Origin: an uncultured Lactobacillus sp.
GTDB lineage: Bacteria; Bacillota; Bacilli; Lactobacillales; Lactobacillaceae
Direction of reading: 5' to 3'
Assembly: GCF_944327175.1 (NCBI RefSeq)
Contig: NZ_CALVGT010000014.1
Location: forward strand, 1 to 64,000
Length of the DNA stretch: 64,000 bases
The notes under the pieces are model-generated. The model saw only the letters and a list, made by a program, of their open reading frames with translations, was not told where the DNA came from and did no database searches. Made by a program: the position numbers and the translations under genes. Positions 50,899 through 59,451 of the stretch are shown here, in pieces (position 1 is the stretch's first letter; every line of letters begins with the position of its first letter).

Positions 50899-52483
50899 GC
50901 AAAACGCCGCCAGCGGCAAGAAGGGGACCAGACACGTTTCACTGATCGTGAGATGGGTCAGCATCGTCGCGATGACGATCACGGTCTCCTTTCTTGTTTT
51001 CTCAGCTGTCGTCTACAATACGGTCAAACAGGAAGCCTTGAGCCAGCAGAAAGACACTTCCAATGAAGTCGTCAACGTCCTCCGCAAGCGCCTGGTCGGC
51101 ATCGATGATGAGCTGGAAATCACTAACGTGGTCCAGCAATTATCTCCAAACACCAGACGGATCTTGAAGGGCGGGCCGGCTCTGTCAGAAAACAACAATG
51201 ACAACATCAGCGTTTTTGGCGACACGGTCTTAAGTACCGTGACCAACCCTGACGTGACCGTGGCGATCTACAACCTCCGCAATGAGATCGTCTTCCATAA
51301 CGGCGACAGCGCCCCTAAACTGGTCAAGTTCACCAGCGAAAGCAAGAGCGTAGTCAAGGAAGACAAGAAGGGGAAAAGTTCACTTTATGTCTACCGGAAG
51401 GTCAGAAACCGGACGACTCACAAATTGACCGGCTATATCGTCGTCAAGAACCAGATGACTGGCTACAACCGCTTGATTTCTCGGACTTTGAAGGCCATGC
51501 TCTGGCTTTCAATCCTGGGGGTCAGCCTGGCGATTGTAATTTCCTACCTGGTTGTCCGCAGCGTCGTCAGACCGATCAACAAGATGTCTAAGGTGGCCAG
51601 GGAAGTCAACGCCGACCCGAACAGTACGGCCAGAATTCCCGAGCTGCACAGAAAAGACGAACTGGAAGAACTGGCCCTGTCCTTCAACATGATGCTGGAC
51701 CGGATGCAGAAGTACATCGAGCAGCAGAAGCAGTTCGTCTCTGACGTCTCCCACGAATTAAGGACGCCTGTAGCGGTCATTGAGGGCCATCTGAGCATGC
51801 TTAAGCGCTGGGGCAAGGATGACCCGCAGGTCCTGGAAGAATCCATTGACGCCTCGGTTTCAGAGGCTGAGCGGATGAAGCACTTGATCCAGGAAATGCT
51901 GGACCTGACCCGGGCTGAGCAGATCAGCGTCCACTACCCGAACGCCATTGCTGAGCCGATGGAAGTTTTGACCCGGGTAGTCGGGGACATGGGCATGGTT
52001 CACCCGGACTTCAAGATCTCCTTGGAAGTTGAGGACCTGGACCCGGATACCAAGATTCAGATCTACCAGGGCCACCTGGAACAGATTTTGATCATCTTGA
52101 TTGACAACGGGATCAAGTACTCAACCGACCGCAAGGAAATTGCCGTGGCTGCCGGCCAGTCCGGCCAGGAAATGCAGATCGTTGTCCAAGACTACGGGGA
52201 AGGGATTTCTGACGAGGACAAGAAGAAGATCTTCAACCGCTTCTACCGGGTCGACAAGGCCAGAACCCGGGAAAAGGGCGGCAACGGCCTGGGCCTGTCA
52301 ATTGCCCAGAAGCTGGTGGAATCCTACCACGGGACCATTGACGTTGAATCTGTCTTAGGCCAGGGGAGCCAGTTCAGAATCACCTTCCCGGTCTTGACTG
52401 AAGAAGAAGTCAAAGAATTGGAAAGCCGGGAAGAGCAAAAGCAAGCTGGAACTGAGAGTCCTAAGAAAGATCCGACAATTTAA
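50891..52483 (+). CDS. Sensor histidine kinase
   Basis: 530 aa. One N-terminal membrane helix (SIVAMTITVSFLVFSAVVY), an extracellular sensor of ~150 residues, a second helix (MLWLSILGVSLAIVISYLVV), a HAMP linker (RPINKMSKVAREVNA), the H-box VSDVSHELRTPVAVIEGHL, then N-box ILIDNGIKYS, G1 DYGEGISDEDKKKIFNRFYR and G2 KGGNGLGLSIAQKL. Cognate kinase of the overlapping response regulator; the stimulus is not apparent. Terminator follows. Confidence 0.94.
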   Translation: MPKQNAASGKKGTRHVSLIVRWVSIVAMTITVSFLVFSAVVYNTVKQEALSQQKDTSNEVVNVLRKRLVGIDDELEITNVVQQLSPNTRRILKGGPALSENNNDNISVFGDTVLSTVTNPDVTVAIYNLRNEIVFHNGDSAPKLVKFTSESKSVVKEDKKGKSSLYVYRKVRNRTTHKLTGYIVVKNQMTGYNRLISRTLKAMLWLSILGVSLAIVISYLVVRSVVRPINKMSKVAREVNADPNSTARIPELHRKDELEELALSFNMMLDRMQKYIEQQKQFVSDVSHELRTPVAVIEGHLSMLKRWGKDDPQVLEESIDASVSEAERMKHLIQEMLDLTRAEQISVHYPNAIAEPMEVLTRVVGDMGMVHPDFKISLEVEDLDPDTKIQIYQGHLEQILIILIDNGIKYSTDRKEIAVAAGQSGQEMQIVVQDYGEGISDEDKKKIFNRFYRVDKARTREKGGNGLGLSIAQKLVESYHGTIDVESVLGQGSQFRITFPVLTEEEVKELESREEQKQAGTESPKKDPTI

Positions 52484-52500
52484 CAGAATTTAGAGCAAAG

Positions 52501-52530
52501 TAAAAGCCGCTTTCCAGCGGCTTTTACTTT
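52501..52530. terminator. Rho-independent terminator between the kinase and yidC genes
   Basis: AAAAGCCGC-TTTCCA-GCGGCTTTT hairpin (52502-52525) with a T tract; symmetric enough to serve both convergent genes. Confidence 0.85.
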
Positions 52531-52572
52531 TTTGTTTTGTCTTGTTTATTTTTGTGTTTTTTCTTTGGAAGC

Positions 52573-53535
52573 TTACTTCCGCTTTTGCTTGCCCTGGTTG
52601 CGCTTGCGCAGGTCACCGGACTTCGGCTGGCTGGTAGGCTTTTGTTCAGGGGCTGGCTTTAAGATCTGGTCAAGCTTGGCTTGGGTAACGACTTCCACGA
52701 TCGGGCTGTCTTCCAGTTCCTTGGAAACCCGCTTCTTGGCCCGCGGCTGTACGATGAAGGTGGTGATCAGCTGCTGGATGACCATGACCAGGTTGCCGAC
52801 TGCCCAGTAAAGGGCCAGGGCGCCGGAGAAGGATATGGAGAAGAAGAAGGTCATGATTGGGTTCATCAGCATGGTGGCCTGCATGGTCTTCTTCTGCTCT
52901 TCAGGGATGCCGATCATGGCCACGTAGCTTTGAATCAAGGCAAAAACAGTGGCGATGATGGCCAGGACCATGGACTGGCTGGACAGGGAAATGCCGAAGA
53001 AGGTGGACTTAGCCAGGGCGTTTGAGTAAGCCACAGCCTGGTAGATCCCGATCATGATCGGCATTTGGATCAAGAGGGGTAGGCAGCCCATCCCGCCAGT
53101 CATAGAGACATTGTTCTTGGAATAGATCTCTCTTTGCAGACCACTCAAGGCCAGCTGCTGGTCAGGAGTCATGCCTGGTGTCTTCATGGCTTTTTGCAAA
53201 AGCTGCATTTGCGGCTGCAGGCGGTGCATCTTTTCCTGCTGCAGGGTGGCCTTGTGCTGCTGGTTCAGCATGAGCGGCATCAAGATCACTCTGACGACCA
53301 AAGTGATGATGACGATAGCCCAGCCGGCCCCGCTGGCCCCGCCGATAGCGTGGGCGATGTTGACGGTAATGTGCTGCAAAGGCAGGCCGATCCATTCATA
53401 GATCCAGTAGTAAGGGCCACTGGTCGGGGCCTTTAAGCTGCCGTTTTTGCTGGTCTGGCTGGCGCAGGCCGTAAGGAAAAGCGGCAAAAGGGCCAGCAGG
53501 CTGACAGGTAATAAACGTTTTTTGATTTTTTTCAT
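52573..53535 (-). CDS. yidC: Membrane protein insertase YidC/OxaA lipoprotein
   Basis: 320 aa. Inserts and folds membrane proteins with or without Sec. Lipobox PLFLTAC (Cys about 24); five membrane segments including GAGWAIVIITLVVRVILMPLML, GGMGCLPLLIQMPIMIGIYQ, STFFGISLSSQSMVLAIIAT, MLMNPIMTFFFSISFSGALALYW; positively charged C-terminus (GDLRKRNQGKQKRK). Start ATG 53535 uses GGAGAGAAAG upstream; ATG 53553 would contain that site. In the same direction as the acylphosphatase gene just upstream. Confidence 0.94.
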   Translation of the reverse strand: MKKIKKRLLPVSLLALLPLFLTACASQTSKNGSLKAPTSGPYYWIYEWIGLPLQHITVNIAHAIGGASGAGWAIVIITLVVRVILMPLMLNQQHKATLQQEKMHRLQPQMQLLQKAMKTPGMTPDQQLALSGLQREIYSKNNVSMTGGMGCLPLLIQMPIMIGIYQAVAYSNALAKSTFFGISLSSQSMVLAIIATVFALIQSYVAMIGIPEEQKKTMQATMLMNPIMTFFFSISFSGALALYWAVGNLVMVIQQLITTFIVQPRAKKRVSKELEDSPIVEVVTQAKLDQILKPAPEQKPTSQPKSGDLRKRNQGKQKRK

Positions 53536-53568
53536 TGAGTACTTTCTCTCCAAATTTATAGGATCTGT

Positions 53569-53841
53569 CTAATATAATACATGAAAAGAATGCATTTGTT
53601 CCATTTCAGGCAGAACTTTTGTGTCTAAACGTGAAATTTGGGCATATGGCGCCGCGTTTGGCAACTCAGCTTTAAACTTGACCAGGTCAGTTGGCGTTCC
53701 TTGAATGACAATGGTGACCGTTCCGTCAGGGTTGTTTCTCACGCTGCCCGGCAGCTTCATCTTCTGGGCCAGCATCTGCACGCTCCAGCGGAAGCCCACG
53801 CCTTGCACGACCCCATGCGCTAATAGTTCCCATGTTTGCAT
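53569..53841 (-). CDS. acyP: Acylphosphatase
   Basis: 90 aa. Hydrolyses acyl phosphates. The catalytic Arg is in VVQGVGFRW and the catalytic Asn in GSVRNNPDGTVTIVIQG. Start ATG 53841 has AGAAGG 10-15 nt upstream; the longer start at 53868 includes this site. Divergent from the SpoU methyltransferase gene, 65 bp away. Confidence 0.92.
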   Translation of the reverse strand: MQTWELLAHGVVQGVGFRWSVQMLAQKMKLPGSVRNNPDGTVTIVIQGTPTDLVKFKAELPNAAPYAQISRLDTKVLPEMEQMHSFHVLY

Positions 53842-53906
53842 TTTGCTTACCTTCTTTATTTTTTGCAAAAAATCATTAAAATAGTATTTCTAAGGAGTAT
53901 TTTATC

Positions 53907-54671
53907 ATGCAAGAAAGAACATCTGTCAATAATCCGCAAATTAAGGCCATCGGCAAGCTGAATCAGAAGAAATACCGCGAAGAAAGCGGCTATTACTTGA
54001 TCGAAGGCTTCCACCTGGTTGAAGAAGCCTTAAAAGTAAGAGTCAAGTACCGGGAAATCCTGGCGACTGAAGAAGCGTTCAGCCGCTTGGAGCAACTGGG
54101 CCTGGTTTATGATGAAGGCAAGCTGATCAAGATTAGCCAAAGCGTGGCCAGCCACCTTAGCAGCACCAAAAATTCCCAGGACATCTTCATGACCGTCAAG
54201 ATCAACCAGCCAGAGCATTTTGCCTTTAGCTACGGCAAGTGGGTCCTCTTAGACGACCTGGCTGACCCGGGCAATGTCGGTACCATTATCCGGACCGCCG
54301 ACGCGGCCGGCTTTGACGGGGTGATCCTGTCGAACAAGACGGTTGACCTCTACAACCCAAAGGTGCAGCGGTCCATGCAGGGGAGCCAGTTCCACTTGAA
54401 CTTGATCAAGGCTGACCTGTCCGAAGCCATTGCCAGCTTGAAGGCCGCGGACATTCCGGTTTATGCCAGCCTCTTGGACCCTGCCGCTAAACAATTGGGC
54501 GACTTTGCCCCAGTAGCCCAGGTCGCCCTAATCATCGGCAATGAAGCCCATGGGGTAAGCCCGGAAATCGCGGCTTTGGCTGATGAGAAGCTCTACATCC
54601 CGATTAAGGGCCGGGCTGAGTCTTTGAACGCCGCTGTTGCCGCCGGGATCATGATCTACCACTTCAGCTAA
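53907..54671 (+). CDS. TrmH/SpoU-family RNA 2'-O-methyltransferase
   Basis: 254 aa. SPOUT (trefoil-knot) methyltransferase. Motif 1 DDLADPGNVGTIIRTADAAGF, motif 2 LIIGNEAHGVSPEI and motif 3 IPIKGRAESLNAAVAAGIMIY are intact; an N-terminal substrate-binding domain includes YYLIEGFHLVEEAL. Resembles B. subtilis YsgA, which precedes pheS there too. The RNA target is probably 23S rRNA but not determinable here. Confidence 0.92.
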   Translation: MQERTSVNNPQIKAIGKLNQKKYREESGYYLIEGFHLVEEALKVRVKYREILATEEAFSRLEQLGLVYDEGKLIKISQSVASHLSSTKNSQDIFMTVKINQPEHFAFSYGKWVLLDDLADPGNVGTIIRTADAAGFDGVILSNKTVDLYNPKVQRSMQGSQFHLNLIKADLSEAIASLKAADIPVYASLLDPAAKQLGDFAPVAQVALIIGNEAHGVSPEIAALADEKLYIPIKGRAESLNAAVAAGIMIYHFS

Positions 54672-54749
54672 AAAGTATTTCGCTTGTATTTCGTAAGTAA
54701 AGTATGCTTAAATAGATAACATGGAAACTAATTTGAGGAGGATTTCTCT

Positions 54750-55100
54750 ATGACAGAATTAGCCGAACAGGACGCACCATGCTGTAAAAACGCTGAAAAC
54801 TACGAAATGTGCGCCCGCTTCGTCAAGGCCTTTGAGATCATCGGCAAGAAGTGGAACGGTTTGATTATCAGCTCCTTGTGCGACACCAAGGCCATGCGTT
54901 TCCGGGACCTGGCCCACACGGTCGGTGCCTGCTCTGACCGGGTTCTGGTCGAACGCCTGCGGGAGCTGGAAGCTGACGGGATCGTCAAGCGGTCCAAGGA
55001 TGAGGAAAAGAAGATCGTCCTTTACACTTTGACGCCAAAAGGGGCCGAATTAAAGCCAGTCTTCAACCAGGTTCATATCTGGGCTGACAAGTGGGCGTAA
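54750..55100 (+). CDS. HxlR-family transcriptional regulator
   Basis: 116 aa. Winged-helix HxlR domain: FEIIGKKWNGLIISSLCD, MRFRDLAHTVGACSDRVLVERLRELEADGIVKR, YTLTPKGAEL. Five Cys residues in the first ~60 positions, including CCKN and YEMC near the N-terminus, as in thiol-sensing HxlR proteins. The controlled gene is not obvious; neighbours are housekeeping genes. GAGGAGGA gives a strong ribosome site. Confidence 0.9.
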   Translation: MTELAEQDAPCCKNAENYEMCARFVKAFEIIGKKWNGLIISSLCDTKAMRFRDLAHTVGACSDRVLVERLRELEADGIVKRSKDEEKKIVLYTLTPKGAELKPVFNQVHIWADKWA

Positions 55101-55134
55101 AAACGACTTGCATTTAAGCAAGTTTTAGCCTATG

Positions 55135-55366
55135 ATTTTAATTAATTACTAAGAACAAGACTAGTAGCAAGTCCGGTCTTTGACAGGGAGGTTTCTTGGC
55201 AACTGAAAGGAAACCAAAGAGCAGCTTGCGAATTTCATCTTGCGAGTAGGATCTAATCAATTCCGGCTGCCACCGTTATCGGTATAGAGCGTAGGCCTTT
55301 TTGGGCCTAAACTAGGGTGGTACCGCGAAGCTTCGTCCCTTTTGGGGGGCGGAGCTTTTTTTGTTG
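55135..55366 (+). promoter_or_regulatory. T-box riboswitch of pheST (Phe)
   Basis: T-box AGGGTGGTACCGCG lies at 55314-55327. A stem I region with CTTGCGAATTTCATCTTGC offers a TTC (Phe) specifier. The terminator AAGCTTCGTCCC with GGGGGGCGGAGCTT and T7 (55328-55364) lies just before pheS. Confidence 0.9.
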
Positions 55367-55380
55367 AAAGGAGTAAGTAA

Positions 55381-56430
55381 ATGGATTTATTTGATCGATT
55401 GAAGGACCTGCGGGAGCAGGGGCTTGCTGAAATCAAGGAAGCAGAAAGCGAAAAGAGCCTGAATGACGTCCGGGTCAAGCTGGTCGGCAAGAAGGGGGAA
55501 CTGACGCAAATTCTGCACCAGATGAAGGACATTGCTCCGGAAAAGCGGCGGGAAGTCGGCCAGAAGGTCAACGAACTCCGCGACCTCTTTAATGAAAACC
55601 TGGCTTCTGCCAAGGATAAGCTGATCGAAAAGGCCATTGAGGCCCGCCTGGAAGCTGAAAAGATCGACGTGACCCTGCCAGGGCGCAGAAAGCATGTCGG
55701 CTCCAAGCACCCGATCAGAATTATTCAAGACGACCTGGAACGCTTCTTCATCGGCATGGGCTACCAAGTTGTCCAAGGCCCGGAAATCGAAAGCGAACAC
55801 TACAACTTCGAAATGCTGAACCTGCCTAAGGACCACCCGGCCCGGGACATGCAGGCTACTTTCTACGTTGACGCTGACCACCTGCTGCGGAGTCAGACTT
55901 CACCAGTCCAAGCCCGGACCATGGAAAAGCATGACTTTGATAAGGGGGACCTCAAGATGATCTCCCCAGGCAAGGTCTACAGAAGAGACGATGACGACGC
56001 CACCCACTCCCACCAGTTCATGCAGATGGAAGGGCTGGTTGTCGGCAAGAACATCTCCTTGAGCGACCTTAAGGGGACCTTAGAACTGGTGGCCAAACAC
56101 GAATTCGGCCAGGACCGGGAAACCCGCCTGCGGCCAAGCTACTTCCCATTTACTGAACCGTCAGTTGAAATGGACGTTTCCTGCTTTGAATGCGGCGGCA
56201 AGGGTTGCGCGATCTGCAAGAACACCGGCTGGATCGAAGTTCTGGGTGCCGGGATCGTTCACCCGAATGTTTTGTCCGCTGCCGGCATTGACCCGGCCGT
56301 CTACTCCGGCTTTGCCTTTGGCCTGGGCCTGGATCGCTTCGCCATCTTGAAGTATGGCATTGACGACATCCGCGACTTTTACAGTGACGACGTGCGCTTC
56401 TTGCAACAATTCCGTCAGGAGGAAGATTAA
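55381..56430 (+). CDS. pheS: Phenylalanyl-tRNA synthetase alpha subunit
   Basis: 349 aa. N-terminal coiled coil (to about 90) binds tRNA-Phe; catalytic class II motifs include [19 protein letters not shown], FQDxHPAR-type [50 protein letters not shown] and [15 protein letters not shown]. Active as (alpha-beta)2 with PheT. The last base of its stop is the first base of pheT's ATG. Confidence 0.97.
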   Translation: MDLFDRLKDLREQGLAEIKEAESEKSLNDVRVKLVGKKGELTQILHQMKDIAPEKRREVGQKVNELRDLFNENLASAKDKLIEKAIEARLEAEKIDVTLPGRRKHVGSKHPIRIIQDDLERFFIGMGYQVVQGPEIESEHYNFEMLNLPKDHPARDMQATFYVDADHLLRSQTSPVQARTMEKHDFDKGDLKMISPGKVYRRDDDDATHSHQFMQMEGLVVGKNISLSDLKGTLELVAKHEFGQDRETRLRPSYFPFTEPSVEMDVSCFECGGKGCAICKNTGWIEVLGAGIVHPNVLSAAGIDPAVYSGFAFGLGLDRFAILKYGIDDIRDFYSDDVRFLQQFRQEED

Positions 56431-58841
56431 TGTTAGTTTCTTACAATTGGTTGAAAGATTTCTTGAATATGGATGGCGTGGACCCTTACGCCTTGGCTGA
56501 AAAACTGACCCGGTCCGGGGTTGAAATCGCCTCAACGGTTCACCCGGAAGAAGGCTTGAGCAAGCTGGTCGTGGGCCACATTTTGACCTGCGAGAAGATC
56601 GAAGGGACCCACCTCAACAAGACCATGGTTGACGTTGGCGAAGATGAAGCCCGCCAAATCGTCTGCGGGGCACCTAACGTGGCCGCCGGCCAGGACGTGA
56701 TCGTAGCTCTGCCAGGGGCACATTTGCCAGGCGGGATCAAGATAAAGAAGGGCAAGTTGCGTGGGATTGAATCCAACGGGATGATCTGCGGCCTGCAAGA
56801 ACTCGGCTTCAGCGACTCCGTTGTTCCGCCGAAGTACGCTGACGGCATCTGGGTTTTCCATGATCCGGACCTCAAGCCTGGTGACTCTGTCTTTGAAGCT
56901 CTGGGGATGGACGACTACGTTTTGGACTTCGACATTACTCCAAACCGGGCCGACACTTCCTCAATGGAAGGGGCAGCTTACGAAGTTGGTGCCTTGATCG
57001 ACCAAAAGCCAAAGATCGAAGACCTTGTCCTTAAAGAAGACGGGGCAGACTGGACTGGCGACTTTACTGCCGCTGCCGATGAAAAGATTGCGCCGAAGTA
57101 CTACTTGCGAAAGCTGACCGGGGTCAAGATCGCTGAAAGTCCTCTTTGGCTGCAGGCCCGCTTATGGAATGCCGGCATCCGCCCGATCAATAACGTGGTC
57201 GACGCGACCAACTATGTCATGCTCTTGACTGGCCAACCAATGCACGCTTACGACGCCAAGCTTTTTGACAAGACCAAGAAGATCGAAGTCCGCCTGGCCA
57301 AGGAAGGCGAAAAGCTGCAGCTCTTAAATGAAAAAGAAATCGACCTGGACCCGCAAGACATCGTCATCACTGACGGTGAACAGGCAGTCGGCTTAGCCGG
57401 CGTAATGGGCGGCTTAAACAGCGAAGTTACTGAAGGGACCACTGACGTGATCCTGGAAGCCGCTGTCTTTGACCCAGCCTTGACCAGAAAGGCAGCTCTG
57501 CGGCATGACAACCGGACTGACGCTTCAGCTTTGTTTGAAAAGGGAATCAACTGGGACAACACCCAAAAGGCTTTGGATGCCTGTGCTTTGATCTTGCGGG
57601 CAAATGCCGGCGCCACTGTCTTAGCTGGTGAAATCAAGGCTAGCGACCAGGATAAGGAGCCAGTTGTCATCACCACTACTGCCTCCCGGACCAACAAGAT
57701 CCTGGGCACTAACCTGTCCATGGACGAAATCGTCAAGATCCTGGGCAAGCTGAACTTCCCGGTTGAAGTAAAGGGCGACGAATACACGGTAACTGTGCCA
57801 AACCGCCGCTGGGACATCTTCATTGACTCTGACATCTTTGAAGAAGTCGGCCGGATTTACGGCTACGACAACATCAAGTCCACCCATCCGGCTACCGGTG
57901 AACTGACTGGCGGCTACGCGGCTGATGAAGTCAAGGTCCGCCACCTGCGCCAATTGCTGGAAGGGCAAGGGCTCAGCGAAACGATCAACTACTCCCTGAC
58001 TTCTGAAGAACTAGCCACGACTTTTGTCAAAAAGGCCCTGGCCCCAGTCAAGGTCAACTGGCCGCTGAACTCAGCCAGAACCACCATGCGGCAAAACTTG
58101 ATTTGCGGCCTTTTGGACACGGTTGCCTACAACTTTGCCCGTAAGCAAACTGATCTGCAGCTCTTTGAAAACGGCCGCGTCTACGACATGGAAGGCGGCG
58201 ACTACCACGAACACGAACACCTGGCAGCCGCTTACGTCGGCCTGGCCGGGGAAAGCAACTGGCAGCACAAGGACGAAGTCGTTGACTTCTACTACGTCAA
58301 GGGGCAGCTAGAAGACGTATTTGAAATGATCGGCGTTAAGGACGTGGAATACCGGGCAGAAGCAATTAAGGGGATGCACCCGACCAGAACTGCTGGCATC
58401 TACGTAAATGATGAATACATCGGTCTGATCGGCCAAATCGCCCCGGTTTTGACCATGACTGACAAGAACTTTGCTGGCAAGGAAATCTACGTTTACGAAC
58501 TGAACCTGGATGCCTTGCTGCCTCTCATGGCCAAAGGTGTCAAGTCTAAGCCGGCTCCGAAGTACCCAGCCGTGCAACGGGACCTGTCAATTTTGGTTGA
58601 CGAAGATGTTACTAATGCCCAAGTTGAAAGCTGCATCAAGGAAAATGCCGGCAAGTACCTGGTCAGCGTTGAAGTTATCGACGTCTACCAAGGGTCCCAC
58701 TTGGCCGCCGGCAAGAAGAGCCTGGCTTACCGCTTGACCTTCTTGAATGAGGCAGAAACCTTGACTGACGCGGTTGTCACTAAGGCAACCGACAATGTTC
58801 AAGCTGCTTTGGAAGAAAAATTAGAAGCAAACATTCGTTAA
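56430..58841 (+). CDS. pheT: Phenylalanyl-tRNA synthetase beta subunit
   Basis: 803 aa. N-terminal EMAP-like tRNA-binding domain (GHILTCEKIEGTHLNKTMVD, CGAPNVAAGQDVIVALPG, ESNGMICGLQELGF), B3/B4 editing domain, B5 domain (SRTNKILGTNLSMDEIVKIL), a class II-like core and a C-terminal anticodon-binding FDX domain (PAVQRDLSILVDEDVTNAQVE). Same T-box control as pheS. Confidence 0.97.
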   Translation: MLVSYNWLKDFLNMDGVDPYALAEKLTRSGVEIASTVHPEEGLSKLVVGHILTCEKIEGTHLNKTMVDVGEDEARQIVCGAPNVAAGQDVIVALPGAHLPGGIKIKKGKLRGIESNGMICGLQELGFSDSVVPPKYADGIWVFHDPDLKPGDSVFEALGMDDYVLDFDITPNRADTSSMEGAAYEVGALIDQKPKIEDLVLKEDGADWTGDFTAAADEKIAPKYYLRKLTGVKIAESPLWLQARLWNAGIRPINNVVDATNYVMLLTGQPMHAYDAKLFDKTKKIEVRLAKEGEKLQLLNEKEIDLDPQDIVITDGEQAVGLAGVMGGLNSEVTEGTTDVILEAAVFDPALTRKAALRHDNRTDASALFEKGINWDNTQKALDACALILRANAGATVLAGEIKASDQDKEPVVITTTASRTNKILGTNLSMDEIVKILGKLNFPVEVKGDEYTVTVPNRRWDIFIDSDIFEEVGRIYGYDNIKSTHPATGELTGGYAADEVKVRHLRQLLEGQGLSETINYSLTSEELATTFVKKALAPVKVNWPLNSARTTMRQNLICGLLDTVAYNFARKQTDLQLFENGRVYDMEGGDYHEHEHLAAAYVGLAGESNWQHKDEVVDFYYVKGQLEDVFEMIGVKDVEYRAEAIKGMHPTRTAGIYVNDEYIGLIGQIAPVLTMTDKNFAGKEIYVYELNLDALLPLMAKGVKSKPAPKYPAVQRDLSILVDEDVTNAQVESCIKENAGKYLVSVEVIDVYQGSHLAAGKKSLAYRLTFLNEAETLTDAVVTKATDNVQAALEEKLEANIR

Positions 58842-58911
58842 TAGTTGACTTTCCCGGAATTAAACTCTAATATTTAACAATGCATAATGCGTTAAATAAA
58901 GGAGAATCAAA

Positions 58912-59400
58912 ATGCCTGAAAAAACCTATGAAATGACTGCCGAAGGCAAGAAGCAGCTGGAAGAAGAACTGCAGACCCTGAAGTTTGTCAAGCGGCCGCA
59001 AATCGTGGAACGTTTGAAGATTGCCCGTTCTTACGGGGACTTGTCTGAAAACTCAGAATACGACGCAGCCAAAGATGAGCAAATGCGGCTGGAAGAAAGA
59101 ATCGATGCCGTCACCGAACAATTGAAGTATGCTGTCGTTGTCGACACTGATGCAGTTGACCCCGACGAAGTAAGTATCGGCAAGACCGTTACGGTTACTG
59201 AAGTCGGCGAAGACGAACCGGAAACTTATGAAATTGTGGGGAGCAGCCAGTCTGACCCATTCCATGGCAAGGTTTCCAACGAATCTCCGATCGGCAAGGC
59301 CCTGCTTGGTCACAAGAAGGGTGAAACAGTCAAGATCAACGTTGACTCAGCCAACGTCAGCTACGATGTCGTAATCAACGACGTTAAGACGACCGACTAA
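58912..59400 (+). CDS. greA: Transcription elongation factor GreA
   Basis: 162 aa. Rescues backtracked RNA polymerase by stimulating transcript cleavage. The N-terminal coiled coil carries the acidic tip ([20 protein letters not shown]); the C-terminal FKBP-like domain contains [28 protein letters not shown] precedes ATG 58912. Terminator directly follows. Confidence 0.97.
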   Translation: MPEKTYEMTAEGKKQLEEELQTLKFVKRPQIVERLKIARSYGDLSENSEYDAAKDEQMRLEERIDAVTEQLKYAVVVDTDAVDPDEVSIGKTVTVTEVGEDEPETYEIVGSSQSDPFHGKVSNESPIGKALLGHKKGETVKINVDSANVSYDVVINDVKTTD

Positions 59401-59434
59401 AAAGGCGCTGTCCACCCGGACAGCACCTTTTTTT
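59399..59434. terminator. Rho-independent terminator after greA
   Basis: AAAGGCGCTGTCC (59401-59413) and GGACAGCACCTTT (59418-59430) pair with one bulge and are followed by T; flanking A run allows use by the convergent gene. Confidence 0.85.
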
Positions 59435-59451
59435 GCGCTCTGTTTTACTGT

